Positions 9,351-17,484 of a stretch of DNA of 64,000 bases are shown here, one piece after another (position 1 is the stretch's first letter; each line of letters opens with the position of its first letter). Under the pieces are notes generated by a model. That model did not search any database, was not told the DNA's origin, and saw nothing but the letters and a program-made list of their open reading frames with translations. Both the position numbers and the translations under genes were made by a program. The stretch is from an uncultured Prevotella sp. Lineage in GTDB: Bacteria; Bacteroidota; Bacteroidia; Bacteroidales; Bacteroidaceae. The stretch is from positions 1-64,000 of the forward strand of contig UQCW01000007.1 of NCBI GenBank assembly GCA_900539625.1. The letters are read 5' to 3'.

Positions 9351-9392
9351 TTCATCGGTCATGTAGCGAGCTACATGACCTCTTCAAGGTCC
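9351..9392. repeat. Dispersed repeat core, copy A
   Basis: The element has a perfect inverted repeat at 9357-9380, GGTCATGTAGC-GA-GCTACATGACC. It is flanked by TTCATC on the left and TCTTCAAGG on the right. The same core and the same unequal flanks recur near 11127, 15905, 29086 and 63002. I see no clear terminal inverted repeats here, so this copy may be decayed. The rest of the 9088-9431 gap shows no gene. Confidence 0.6.
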
Positions 9393-9431
9393 AAAAACGC
9401 CTTAAAAATAAAGGCAAATCTTCAGACGACT

Positions 9432-10337
9432 TCATTCAGTCTTTAGTTTGCATTCAACATAATGCCCTAAACGGTCGGGGCTGTTTCCATCGGTAAAGAG
9501 GTAGAGTATTCCGTCAGGGGTTTCAACAATAGAGACCTCAGTATAGGTGAAATCAGGGTAGTCAGCGTGTAAGGATTCTAATACGTTGCTTGGTACCGTT
9601 GTGCCTTTCGGCAAGGGGTAACAGGTTTCTTTCCATGTCGTACCCTTGTGGGAAGTTTTGAAGTATACGGACTTCAGCACGCCGTCGTGCATGATGAGAT
9701 AGTTGTCATCGCCGCTGTCGTTGACAAAACCAAGCACTTCGGAGCCTTTGTAGTGCGCTGTAATCCATTCCATATCGCCAGGAATCGTACCTATATATTC
9801 AGCGTTGTTCAGTTTGTATGTGCATGCCTTGACCACCGTTCCTTTGCTGTCGATGACAAGTGTGTGGACGAGATTCTTGAGCTTGGGGGTGTCCTGCAGA
9901 TAGCAGAGAATATAGTATGTCCCGTTTATGCTGGCCTGTGTCACTTCCTTGATCTCCCAGAATTCGTCGTTTCTGGCCTCCTGGTTTATCGTGAGCAGCC
10001 GGTATAGCACCGAGCTGGGTAACTGGTCAATGTCTGAGAGCATTCGCACGGTGCGGTTCCACGCATTGTCAACGTATACGACCACGCACTCATTCCCCGC
10101 ATTGTCCTCAGAGGTAACAAACGTTTCAATTGCTCCACTGTCGAAGTAAGGCTCTGGACCTGTGTAAACGCGTTTGATAGTGTAGTCCTCGCAGCGTTCG
10201 TGGAAATCTTTGGCAATGGCCTCCGGCAAAGTTTTATCATCGATCGGTGTCACATTTTCAGAGTCGCATGAAGTCAGCACAAGGGCTACGACAGCAAGCC
10301 ATCCGTACATCAAATGTCTAAATCCAAACATTTTCAT
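9432..10337 (-). CDS. Exported lipoprotein of unknown function (Bacteroidales)
   Basis: About 301 aa from the ATG at 10337; a second ATG at 10331 is equally possible. The longer frame to 10403 is unlikely because it runs into the promoter at 10401-10431. The N-terminus has a hydrophobic segment ending in the lipobox LVLTSC followed by DSEN, so this is a lipoprotein. The body contains repeated motifs of the type HERCEDYTIKRVYTG and LHADYPDFTYTEVSIVETPDG. Such repeats resemble the PepSY-like/DUF2874 putative beta-lactamase-inhibitor-like lipoproteins of Bacteroidales, but I cannot prove that. It is transcribed alone from its own promoter. Confidence 0.7.
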   Translation of the reverse strand: MKMFGFRHLMYGWLAVVALVLTSCDSENVTPIDDKTLPEAIAKDFHERCEDYTIKRVYTGPEPYFDSGAIETFVTSEDNAGNECVVVYVDNAWNRTVRMLSDIDQLPSSVLYRLLTINQEARNDEFWEIKEVTQASINGTYYILCYLQDTPKLKNLVHTLVIDSKGTVVKACTYKLNNAEYIGTIPGDMEWITAHYKGSEVLGFVNDSGDDNYLIMHDGVLKSVYFKTSHKGTTWKETCYPLPKGTTVPSNVLESLHADYPDFTYTEVSIVETPDGILYLFTDGNSPDRLGHYVECKLKTE

Positions 10338-10400
10338 TTTATGCTTCAATTTATGGGTTCGTTCAAAGGACAAGCTGCCTGAGAACTTATTATTATGCTG

Positions 10401-10431
10401 CAAAAGTACAATCGTTCGTTTTTATACACAA
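10401..10431 (-). promoter_or_regulatory. Promoter for the lipoprotein gene at 9432
   Basis: On the minus strand, TTG (10429-10431), a 20-nt spacer and TACTTTTG (10401-10408) match the Bacteroidetes consensus. It decides the start codon of the downstream gene in favour of 10337 or 10331. Confidence 0.7.
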
Positions 10432-10532
10432 CATCTCCTTATGCGAAACGGCAAAAATGTGTTGCGAAGCAGCAATATTTTCTATTGAAGCAATTATAGA
10501 TATTCCTCTTTTTATAATAATACTCTCAACGC

Positions 10533-11078
10533 TTACGGATAAGTAACAAAGATGATGAAATCTATTTGCCATGTCTTTTGTCCTATAAGTGTAGGAATCG
10601 GGATGGCAAGTTCTTTATTTACGGCATTCATCGCTTCTTGAACTGGAGCCTTGATGTTGAGTAAAGGAATGGTCAGCTCCTTCTTGTCGATTGTGGCAAG
10701 CACTGCATATTTTTCCACTTTGTCAAGAGCGACTTTCACCTGACGTTCAGCTTCAAGCACCACCTTGTTCTTATGCTTGCGTCCTCGTTTCTCTTCCTCT
10801 GAAAGTTCATCATAGGAGAAACCTCTTGCCAAGCCATACTTACGCCCTACCTTGTTGTAATAGTCAGTATGCAGTTGGGAAAGGTATTGGGATTTGTCCT
10901 TTGCTCGCTCTCCCCACGCTTTGGCATAAGAGACCCTTTCAACAACATCCTTTGCCGCTTCCGATTTTGTGTAGTTGTCACGTTCTTCTTTTGGAAGTGC
11001 TCTCCATTCCTTTGTAGAGAGAACCTTTTCTGGATTATCCTTGTGAATGTACTTGCTTCCGATGCGCTCACGTTTCAA
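10533..11078 (-). pseudogene. Remnant of a MobV/Pre-type mobilisation (relaxase) gene
   Basis: The open frame is 181 codons from a TTG at 11078 but does not look like a whole gene. It is highly charged. Segments such as HTDYYNKVGRKYGLARG and LNIKAPVQEAMNAVNKEL resemble the C-terminal region of plasmid recombination/mobilisation (Pre/MobV) proteins from Bacteroidetes mobilisable elements, judged from memory. The conserved N-terminal relaxase part is absent: the frame meets repeat copy B exactly at its 5' end and hits a stop a few codons further on. The 3' end also drifts into unrelated residues after GQKTWQ. I read it as a doubly truncated scar of a mobile element. Confidence 0.5.
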
Positions 11079-11238
11079 TTGTCGTATTATTTTGTTCCTA
11101 CAGCTGTCTTGAAGAAGGAGCGTAACGGGCTACGTGACTGATGAAATACTGTTGTAGGGGCAAAAGAATGTGGCAAGGCAATATTAAACTGGCTTATTCC
11201 TACATGGATAGTATAAACTAATCTTGAACACCTACTTA
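11077..11238. repeat. Palindromic repeat, copy B (left end missing)
   Basis: About 160 bp nearly identical to the reverse complement of copy C at 28976-29167, from AATTGTCGTATTATTTTG to the terminal CACCTACTTA. The hairpin core reads CGTAACGGGCTACG at 11121-11134, with two changes from copy C. The terminal repeat present at the right end is missing at the left, where the sequence passes straight into the mobilisation-gene remnant. Insertion or recombination therefore happened at this junction. Confidence 0.85.
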
Positions 11239-11267
11239 TTACATTGTCCCACCAATGTTGTCTACCA

Positions 11268-11355
11268 GCGGCCGCAGTTCGTGCTACCTTCGGCCGCAGT
11301 TCGCGCTACCTTCGGCCGCGATTCGCGCTACTCGCGGCCGAAGGTAGATGATTTG
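11268..11355. repeat. 22-bp tandem repeat, locus 1
   Basis: Three units of exactly 22 bp at 11268-11289, 11290-11311 and 11312-11333 (pattern tCGGCCGCagTTCGCGCTACct), followed by a decayed fourth. The reverse complement, rotated, aligns with the units at 32787-32896 (shared GGCCGA, GCGAAC and C). It lies about 30 bp from repeat copy B. There are no spacers, so it is not a CRISPR array. 22 is not a multiple of 3, so coding use is unlikely. Confidence 0.85.
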
Positions 11356-11640
11356 TCATACTTTTAGGGGGAACCCGAAAGCGGATTGCCTTTAAAAGAA
11401 ATGGAGCAAACTCGTGACTGAAAAAAAAGAAGCAGAAAAACAACTCCATGAATTTTTACGCTTGGAGAATGGGAAGAAAAAATATTCCCTACACAAATTT
11501 TCTAAGAATCTGAAGAAAGCGGCACGAAATTCAAATTCATCGATGAGGACATATACAAAAAAATGTGGTATCTACATTGCTGTAAATACCACATAAATTT
11601 CTTTCGATTTCTTTATCTGAAATCTTTCTGCTTCGAACAC
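11356..11640. other. Gene-poor stretch with a hairpin next to the tRNA pair
   Basis: A short plus-strand frame (11414-11596, 60 codons from GTG) is Lys-rich, unrecognised and runs through a hairpin, so I do not call it a gene. The hairpin at 11564-11593 (TGTGGTAT/ATACCACA enclosing TACA/TGTA) probably terminates the minus-strand tRNA transcript. Confidence 0.4.
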
Positions 11641-11647
11641 AGATGAG

Positions 11648-11721
11648 TGACTCCTATAGGATTCAAACCTATAACCTTTTGATCCGTAGTCAAATGCTCT
11701 ATTCAGTTGAGCTAAGGAGCC
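11648..11721 (-). tRNA. tRNA-Arg (ACG)
   Basis: 74 nt. On the minus strand the acceptor GGCTCCT pairs with AGGAGTC, the discriminator is A, and the anticodon arm TTTGA-CTACGGA-TCAAA gives anticodon ACG. The T-arm has GGTTTGAATCC. No CCA is encoded. It follows tRNA-Asp by 3-6 nt, so the two are co-transcribed. Confidence 0.95.
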
Positions 11722-11724
11722 AGT

Positions 11725-11801
11725 TGGCGGTGCGTACGGGACTCGAACCCGTGACCCCATGCGTGACAGGCATGTATTCTAACCAGCTGAACTAACGCAC
11801 C
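11725..11801 (-). tRNA. tRNA-Asp (GTC)
   Basis: On the minus strand the acceptor GGTGCGT pairs with ACGCACC. The anticodon arm CATGC-CTGTCAC-GCATG gives GTC, and the T-arm is typical (GGGTTCGAGTCCC). The discriminator G at 11728 is followed by an encoded CCA (11725-11727), unlike the neighbouring tRNA-Arg. Confidence 0.95.
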
Positions 11802-11886
11802 ATTGTATTCTCAATATTTATTATGTTTGCTATCTCTCTCGATTGCGAGTGCAAAGGTACAACTTTTTTCTTACATACCAAATATT

Positions 11887-12426
11887 TCAACGTCTTTTTT
11901 CTAAGATTTTTTGAAAAACGTCTATATCCTCAAAGTCATCCCCCCTCTTGTGCCATTGAGGCAAGCACGCAATACATTCATAGCCTAAGGACTTAAACAT
12001 ACTGTTTGCCAGCGCGTTATTTCGAGAAGAGACCAAAGCATAAAGCATTCTGATGCCGTAGAAACGTTGCACATATTCTTCCAACAAAAAAATGGCTTTT
12101 TCTCCATACCCCTTCCCTCTTTTGTGGCGCAGCAAGGCGATACTGATTTCCGCACGCTGGTTTTTGGGTGAATAATTCACCAAATCCACAATGCCAATCG
12201 GAGCAGATGTTTGCCGCTCTACAATGATCAAGCGCAATTCCCGACACTGGTGGAGGTCTTGCGGCTGATTGGCGATGTACTGACGCAGGGCATAACGCGA
12301 ATAGGGCGTTGTGTCGTCACACACATCCCACAATGTGGCATCATTTTCTATGGTGTAAAGGAGTTCCAAATCTTCTGGTTCGAGAGGACGAAGCAGAACG
12401 GGGGATGATGAAGTTGAAAAATCCAT
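11887..12426 (-). CDS. GNAT acetyltransferase (RimJ/RimL/SpeG-like)
   Basis: About 179 aa from the ATG at 12426, where the GNAT fold begins (LLRPLEPEDLELLYTIEND). The acetyl-CoA loop is seen in LLRHKRGKGYGEKAIFLLEE, with R/Q-x-x-G-x-G/A as RGKGYG, and the closing part has ANSMFKSLGYE. It resembles spermidine or ribosomal-protein N-acetyltransferases, but the substrate is unknown. An in-frame ATG at 12525 overlaps the stop of the upstream glycosyltransferase as ATGA and would add 33 non-homologous residues. Translational coupling from there is possible, so the start is uncertain. It is the last gene of the recR cluster. Confidence 0.85.
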   Translation of the reverse strand: MDFSTSSSPVLLRPLEPEDLELLYTIENDATLWDVCDDTTPYSRYALRQYIANQPQDLHQCRELRLIIVERQTSAPIGIVDLVNYSPKNQRAEISIALLRHKRGKGYGEKAIFLLEEYVQRFYGIRMLYALVSSRNNALANSMFKSLGYECIACLPQWHKRGDDFEDIDVFQKILEKRR

Positions 12427-12521
12427 AAGCAGGTGGTCAGGATTATTTATATGGAATATTTGACAATGACTACTGCATTTTTGGCTATTCTTACCAGCGA
12501 GCGCCACTCCTGCATGCAAAC

Positions 12522-13721
12522 TCATTCTTTGACTGGAGAGAGGACGTAAGAGTCTGTTATCATACGGCCCGTCTGCGGATTGTAGGTGCCAACAAAGTAT
12601 TTATGGTTTGACTGCCTAAAATATTCCAATATATAGGTATAGGAGAAGCATGAGGTGTCGAAGATGACGTGTACACAGCCTTTGGGGATGTGCCGTGCTA
12701 TATCTTCAGCCGAAACACAGCTTTCATCACCTGGCATAACGGTCACGTCTATGCCGTAGCTTTGTGCAAGATGCCGCATCTGCTTTCCGTTGGGGCCAAC
12801 ATAGAGCTGGGTTCCCAACTTGATTTCCTTTTCAGGGTGCAGAAAATGTTTCATCTGATGGAACATGCCGGACATCAGCGCCATCAATGCCTTTGCCAAT
12901 ATCGCCATCTTTATCGGGATGGAGAATATGGCGGCATAGTGGTGGTAATATTTCTTGAAAAAGATGAGCATGGCTCCATAAAAGACATGGACGTAGCGAA
13001 AACTGCTTTTCTGCGTGCTCTCGCCTTTGTAGTGGAGCATCGGGGTGGGCAGATAGTAATTTTTCATGCCGCCACGCAACATTCTGTATGAAAGATCAAT
13101 ATCTTCGCCATACATAAAAAACTGCTCGTCGAAACCACCCAGTCTTTTGAGCGAGTCGTTTTTGAGCAACATGAAGGCTCCTGAAACAATCTCGATTTCC
13201 GAAGGCTGCTCTTTATCGAGATAGCGCATATAATAACGCCCGAAAATCCGGGACTTCGGGAAGAGCGAAGCCAGACCAGACATTTTGCAAAAGGCGGTCC
13301 AGGGAGTGGGCAACCCGCGTCTGGACTCATTGGCGAAGAGACCGTTCGTTTGCAGCATCATCACGCCAAGCGCACCCAAATCTTCGTGGCTCTCAGCAAA
13401 GGCAAGACAGTCGGCCAAGGTGTTTTCTGCCAGCAACGTATCGGGATTGAGAAAAAGCACATACTTCCCTTTCGCGCGTTCCAACGCCTGATTATTGGCC
13501 CGCCCGAAACCGACATTGCGCACATTTTCTATGACATGAAGCGTTGGATATTCCCGATGCGGGAAGCGGTGGCGTATGTAGTTGACACTCCCATCTTTTG
13601 AGGCGTTGTCCACGACAAAGACCTCATATTCGAAGTTTCCCTTCGACCCGTAAATTGAGAACAGACACTGCTCAAGAAAATAACGCACATTGTAGCTGAC
13701 AATGATAATTGACAAATCCAT
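12522..13721 (-). CDS. Family 2 glycosyltransferase (rhamnosyltransferase-like) with extra C-terminal domain
   Basis: 399 aa. The N-terminal 270 residues are a GT-A fold: LSIIIVSYNVRYFLEQCL at the start, then VVDNASKDGS, the metal-binding motif LFLNPDTLL and the acceptor-side FMYGEDIDLSYRM. This matches WbbL-like dTDP-rhamnosyltransferases and related cell-surface sugar transferases. Hydrophobic stretches near 255-300 suggest membrane contact. The last 90-100 residues form a separate domain with no recognised motif. It works on the cytoplasmic side of the membrane, donor unknown. It lies between the GNAT gene and a membrane protein downstream of recR, an order I know from other Bacteroidales. 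Confidence 0.9.
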   Translation of the reverse strand: MDLSIIIVSYNVRYFLEQCLFSIYGSKGNFEYEVFVVDNASKDGSVNYIRHRFPHREYPTLHVIENVRNVGFGRANNQALERAKGKYVLFLNPDTLLAENTLADCLAFAESHEDLGALGVMMLQTNGLFANESRRGLPTPWTAFCKMSGLASLFPKSRIFGRYYMRYLDKEQPSEIEIVSGAFMLLKNDSLKRLGGFDEQFFMYGEDIDLSYRMLRGGMKNYYLPTPMLHYKGESTQKSSFRYVHVFYGAMLIFFKKYYHHYAAIFSIPIKMAILAKALMALMSGMFHQMKHFLHPEKEIKLGTQLYVGPNGKQMRHLAQSYGIDVTVMPGDESCVSAEDIARHIPKGCVHVIFDTSCFSYTYILEYFRQSNHKYFVGTYNPQTGRMITDSYVLSPVKE

Positions 13722-13808
13722 TGGTGGTTCCTTACTTTGTAATGGTGCTCAAAGATGATCTTTACATTTAACGCTGGTGCCTTACAAAAAAGCTGACACC
13801 TGCTGAAT

Positions 13809-14258
13809 TTATATTTTGCCCACCCCGGCGTTGTTTCTTTTGCTATTGTATTCTCCCACCGAAGGCCAGCAAAACACAGCGGCAATCATGACGATGAGAA
13901 GACAATATTTAATGGAGTCGGCATACGACGTGGCATAGTAGAGCGAAACATTGACCCACATAGCAACAGCGATGACGGCCAAGCGTGCGAAACTCCACTT
14001 CTTATATACGGCCCAAGCATGGGCATCGTCCGCACCAGTCAATTTCCGAACAAAGGCTTTGAACGCCAAAAGGCGCAACGCGAGATAGGTGCCGCCGATG
14101 GCCGTGAGAAACGACACCACACCGACGACATAGTCTGTATTGGGATCGTGAGAGAGGTATTCAACAGGCAAAAATCCCTCTTCAGAACACAGGGCTATCA
14201 AACCTGTTATAACCCATACGGCGATATAGGCCACACGCAATGACATTTTTCCTTCCAT
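13809..14258 (-). CDS. Conserved integral membrane protein of the recR cluster
   Basis: About 149 aa with four predicted membrane segments: VAYIAVWVITGLIALC, YVVGVVSFLTAIGGTYLAL, FARLAVIAVAMWVNVSLYY and YCLLIVMIAAVFCW. ATG codons at 14258 and 14246 are the best starts, and the second has a purine-rich GGAAGGAAAA just ahead of it. A longer frame begins at a GTG (14297). I recognise it only as the small membrane protein that often sits between recR and a GT2 gene in Bacteroidales. No function can be given. Confidence 0.75.
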   Translation of the reverse strand: MEGKMSLRVAYIAVWVITGLIALCSEEGFLPVEYLSHDPNTDYVVGVVSFLTAIGGTYLALRLLAFKAFVRKLTGADDAHAWAVYKKWSFARLAVIAVAMWVNVSLYYATSYADSIKYCLLIVMIAAVFCWPSVGEYNSKRNNAGVGKI

Positions 14259-14381
14259 GTTTTCAATATTAACATTACTTTTCACAGGAGCAGACACTCC
14301 TTATATATATGAGTAGGTAGTCAAAAAGAATATGTTTGCCCACCAATTTATTTTTCTCCCCACGCTGGTCTGGCAGTCGAT

Positions 14382-14990
14382 CTATATGGGCTTTCTGTCC
14401 ATCAAAGAACGGCCAAGCGTCACTTCGTCTGTATATTCAAGCTCATCTCCCACACTGACGCCACGCGCCAATACAGTGATTTTCACATCGAAAGCAGCCA
14501 AACGCCGCTGGATGTAGAAATTTGTGGTGTCGCCCTCCATGGTGGGATTCAACGCCAAAATCACTTCCTTCACCTCGCCTTCACCAACGCGCTCCACCAG
14601 AGAATTGAGTTCCAAATCAGCCGGACCGATGCCGTCAACAGGTGAAATCACGCCGCCAAGCACATGATAAAGACCGCGATATTGCCCAGTATTCTCTATC
14701 GAAAGCACGCCACGCACGTTCTCCACCACGCAGACCGTTGAATGGTCGCGCAAGGGATTGGAGCAGATGTCGCAAACATCGGTGTCCGAAATATTGTGGC
14801 AAACGCTGCAATATTTCACCTCGTCGCGCAACTTGACCAAACTCTCGGCAAGACCATGAGTGGCGGCATTGTCCCTCGAAAGAAGAAACAGCACCAGCCT
14901 CAACGCGGTTCTGCGGCCGATGCCCGGCAATTTCGAAAATTCCGACACGGCATGTTCTAATAATTTGGATGGATATTGCTCTGTTGGCAT
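14382..14990 (-). CDS. recR: Recombination mediator RecR
   Basis: 202 aa, the usual RecR length. The N-terminal helix-hairpin-helix is seen in FSKLPGIGRRTALRL, the four-Cys zinc finger in YCSVCHNISDTDVCDICSNP (about residues 60-79), and the Toprim domain in VVENVRG followed by YHVLGGVISPVDGIGP. RecR works with RecO/RecF to load RecA on SSB-coated DNA at gaps. It is the first gene of a minus-strand cluster with the membrane protein, GT2 and GNAT genes, and is divergent from engB. Confidence 0.97.
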   Translation of the reverse strand: MPTEQYPSKLLEHAVSEFSKLPGIGRRTALRLVLFLLSRDNAATHGLAESLVKLRDEVKYCSVCHNISDTDVCDICSNPLRDHSTVCVVENVRGVLSIENTGQYRGLYHVLGGVISPVDGIGPADLELNSLVERVGEGEVKEVILALNPTMEGDTTNFYIQRRLAAFDVKITVLARGVSVGDELEYTDEVTLGRSLMDRKPI

Positions 14991-15151
14991 GGGATTTTAT
15001 CGTAAAGGTGGAATGTGGCAACGACATCCCGCAGTTGGCGGAATTTGCACCAAGAGGTCGCTATTGTGCTGCACGTCGTCGCAATTTGAAACGCAAATGT
15101 ACGCAAAAGTCCTTGGAAAAAGCTATCTTTGCCACATAAAAAAAGATACGT

Positions 15152-15772
15152 ATGGAAATTAAATCAGCCGAATTTTTAATCAGCAACACCGATTACCGCA
15201 AATGTCCAACCAATTCTTTGCCAGAATTTGCCTTTATCGGACGAAGCAATGTGGGGAAAAGTAGCCTCATCAATATGCTGACAGGACGCAAGGCATTGGC
15301 CATGACATCGTCAACCCCAGGAAAGACCATGCTCATCAACCATTTCCTCATCAACAAGGCCTGGCATCTGGTGGATCTTCCCGGATATGGCTACGCCAAA
15401 CGCGGGAAGTCGGCTATGGAGGCCTTGAAGCGCCTTATCGAAAGCTATGTGGTTTGCAGGGAACAACTGACTTGTCTGTTTGTCCTGATTGACAGCAGAC
15501 TCAAACCGCAAAAAATCGACCTCAGCTTCATCAACTTTTTAGGGGAGCATGGTATCCCGTTTGCCATCGTGTTTACGAAGGTGGACAAACTGCGGGCTGG
15601 CGAGCGGAAGAAAAACATCCAGACATTCCTACAAACGCTTCAAGAACAATGGGAGGAGCTGCCGCCACACTTCGTGACAAGCAGCGAGAAGGGGGAAGGG
15701 CGAAACGAATTGCTGGACTATATGGATTCCATCATCAAAGAGGTGTCGCAGCAAGAACAAACAGGCGATTGA
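15152..15772 (+). CDS. engB: Ribosome biogenesis GTPase EngB (YsxC/YihA)
   Basis: 206 aa, close to the family norm of about 200. G1 is GRSNVGKSS, G2 lies in the TSSTPGKT segment, G3 is DLPGYGYAKR, G4 is TKVDKL and G5 lies in VTSSEKGEG. EngB is essential for 50S subunit assembly in many bacteria. A -7 element TATCTTTG is seen at 15124-15131, only about 20 nt before the ATG, implying a short leader. A small hairpin and repeat copy E follow. Confidence 0.96.
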   Translation: MEIKSAEFLISNTDYRKCPTNSLPEFAFIGRSNVGKSSLINMLTGRKALAMTSSTPGKTMLINHFLINKAWHLVDLPGYGYAKRGKSAMEALKRLIESYVVCREQLTCLFVLIDSRLKPQKIDLSFINFLGEHGIPFAIVFTKVDKLRAGERKKNIQTFLQTLQEQWEELPPHFVTSSEKGEGRNELLDYMDSIIKEVSQQEQTGD

Positions 15773-15808
15773 AAGCTGCATGCTCTGAACGTCCCATATA
15801 CATAATCC

Positions 15809-15831
15809 ACACCCCTTACTTTAAGGGGTGT
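15809..15831. terminator. Hairpin at the left edge of repeat E
   Basis: ACACCCCTTA / TAAGGGGTGT with a 3-nt loop. The left arm mirrors the terminal repeat of element E, so the structure looks like two element ends meeting tip to tip. It may terminate engB transcription, although no T-tract follows. Confidence 0.45.
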
Positions 15832-16017
15832 TCTATAAATTAGCTTGAGCCGATTTTACATTTATCGCGAAGCAGATTGTTGTATTTCAAAGACGAGCAT
15901 AGCGAGCTATGTGAGTCTTTGAAATACAGCAAGATGCGAGTGAGAACTGTAAAAGCGGCCAAGTCAATCCTAAATAAAGAATCTCCATTAAAACTAATTT
16001 ATAGAACACCCCTTAAA
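15820..16017. repeat. Palindromic repeat, copy E (complete, perfect 24-bp ends)
   Basis: 198 bp. The terminal inverted repeats at 15820-15843 and 15994-16017 are identical over 24 bp (TTTAAGGGGTGTTCTATAAATTAG is split here for reading: TTTAAGGGGTG then TTCTATAAATTAG). The centre carries a long stem, TGTATTTCAAAGAC/GTCTTTGAAATACA, around the core CATAGCGAGCTATG at 15898-15911. The ends share GGTGTTC and AAATTAG with copies B and C. It ends 33 bp before the start codon of the histidine kinase gene. Confidence 0.9.
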
Positions 16018-16050
16018 TACGCCCCAATCGGCAAATCCGTCTCATCAGTC

Positions 16051-17226
16051 ATGTTTAAGCCCGAAAGAACAAAGGTCATCAAAACGCTTTTGGTTTCCTG
16101 CGCGCTCATCATCGCCGCGGGCTCTCTTTTCGTGTCCAACGCGCTCATTGCCGACTTGAAAAGCGAGGAACAAGCACGTGTGGGGGTGTGGGCCGAGGCC
16201 ATGCAGTCGTTCATGCGGGCTGACGAAAATACAGACCTCAATTTGGTGTTGCGCATCATCAACAGCAACCACACCATTCCTGTCATTCTGCTGGACGAAC
16301 AAAACCACGTTATCGACTACCGTAACATCACGTTCTCTGCCTCAACCGACACCACGGCCTATTTGGCCAGTGAAGCACGAGCCATGAGAGAAGGCGGACA
16401 CAGTATGCAACTCAGCATCGACAACATGCCGGGACACTTTACGCTCTGCTATGGCGAAAGCACCATGCTGAAGCGACTGGCCGTTTACCCCTACATCCAG
16501 TTGGCTGTCGTGGGGCTTTTCTTTATATTGGCTGTCAGTATCCTGCTATCCTCTAAGAAATCTGAGCAAAACAAGGTATGGGTGGGACTTTCAAGGGAAA
16601 CGGCCCACCAGCTTGGCACGCCGATTTCCTCCCTAATGGCATGGACGGAGGTATTGCAGGAACTTTATCCTGAAGACGACACCATTGAATATCTGAAACA
16701 AGACGTTGAACGCCTGCAACTCATTGCCGACCGCTTCTCCAAAATCGGTTCTGCTCCCAAACTCGCACCGACCAACGTCAGTGACGCAATTTCAAGCGCC
16801 ATCAAATATATGGCCAAAAGAACTTCGGGAAAGGCAAAAATCTCCTACCATCCTCCACAGGAAACCATGACGGCCAACCTCTGCCCTCCCCTGTTTGCAT
16901 GGGTCATTGAGAATCTGTGTAAAAATGCCGTCGACGCCATGAGCGGCGTCGGCAGCATCAATATCACGGCATGGTCTTTTGAAAAACACATTGAAATCGA
17001 CGTGACCGACACGGGAAAGGGCATACCGACCTCACGCTTCAAATCGGTGTTCCGCCCTGGATACACCACCAAGCAAAGAGGCTGGGGACTGGGGCTTTCA
17101 CTGGCAAAACGCATCATCGAACAATATCACAAAGGAAAAATCTTTGTCAAGCAGAGCGAAATCAACGTGGGCACAACCTTCACAATCATACTTCCCAAAC
17201 ACCACCCAAAGCCTCCCGCCAAGTAG
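16051..17226 (+). CDS. Membrane sensor histidine kinase
   Basis: 391 aa from the ATG at 16051. The reading frame stays open back to 15877, but that part is repeat E sequence, so the shorter start is preferred. One membrane segment lies near the N-terminus (LLVSCALIIAAGSLFVSNAL) and a second at IQLAVVGLFFILAVSILL, enclosing a periplasmic sensor region of about 115 residues. The kinase core has the H-box ETAHQLGTPISSLMAW, the N-box VIENLCKNAVDAM, DTGKGIP and GWGLGLSLAKRI. No response regulator gene is adjacent, so it is an orphan kinase here. I know similar kinases next to engB only loosely, and the signal is unknown. Confidence 0.9.
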   Translation: MFKPERTKVIKTLLVSCALIIAAGSLFVSNALIADLKSEEQARVGVWAEAMQSFMRADENTDLNLVLRIINSNHTIPVILLDEQNHVIDYRNITFSASTDTTAYLASEARAMREGGHSMQLSIDNMPGHFTLCYGESTMLKRLAVYPYIQLAVVGLFFILAVSILLSSKKSEQNKVWVGLSRETAHQLGTPISSLMAWTEVLQELYPEDDTIEYLKQDVERLQLIADRFSKIGSAPKLAPTNVSDAISSAIKYMAKRTSGKAKISYHPPQETMTANLCPPLFAWVIENLCKNAVDAMSGVGSINITAWSFEKHIEIDVTDTGKGIPTSRFKSVFRPGYTTKQRGWGLGLSLAKRIIEQYHKGKIFVKQSEINVGTTFTIILPKHHPKPPAK

Positions 17227-17298
17227 GCGGTTAAATTCTGATGACATATTTGCAACAAAATAATGATGCAATATTACCCAACAATTCAAAGAAAAAAT

Positions 17299-17374
17299 TA
17301 ACTTTGCAGACGGAATGTTTTTGGGCCGCAAGCCGAACCACCAAATAGGCAGGCACTCAGGACTGCCTGCCTAT
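17299..17374 (+). promoter_or_regulatory. Candidate promoter and leader hairpin upstream of the Pit gene
   Basis: TAACTTTG (17299-17306) is a good -7 element without a clear -33 partner. It would give a leader of about 170 nt. Within it, ATAGGCAGGCA/TGCCTGCCTAT (17345-17355 and 17364-17374) forms an 11-bp hairpin with an 8-nt loop. No T-tract follows, so it is more likely an mRNA structure than a terminator. Confidence 0.4.
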
Positions 17375-17484
17375 ACAAACAATCCTTCATCCAATTTAAT
17401 GTTATTAATTAATAATTAGACATTTGCTTTCATCAGCGGCTATCTTTTGGTAATTGAAAGGAATGCTTCAACAAACACCCCCTC

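Noticed and set aside
11268..11355. Possible CRISPR array from short regular repeats (also 32787-32896 and 55347-55434)
   Set aside because: The units are contiguous 22-mers with no unique spacers, and no cas genes lie in the window.
11414..11596. 60-codon Lys-rich frame near the tRNA pair
   Set aside because: It starts at GTG, has no recognisable features and runs through a hairpin that fits a tRNA terminator.
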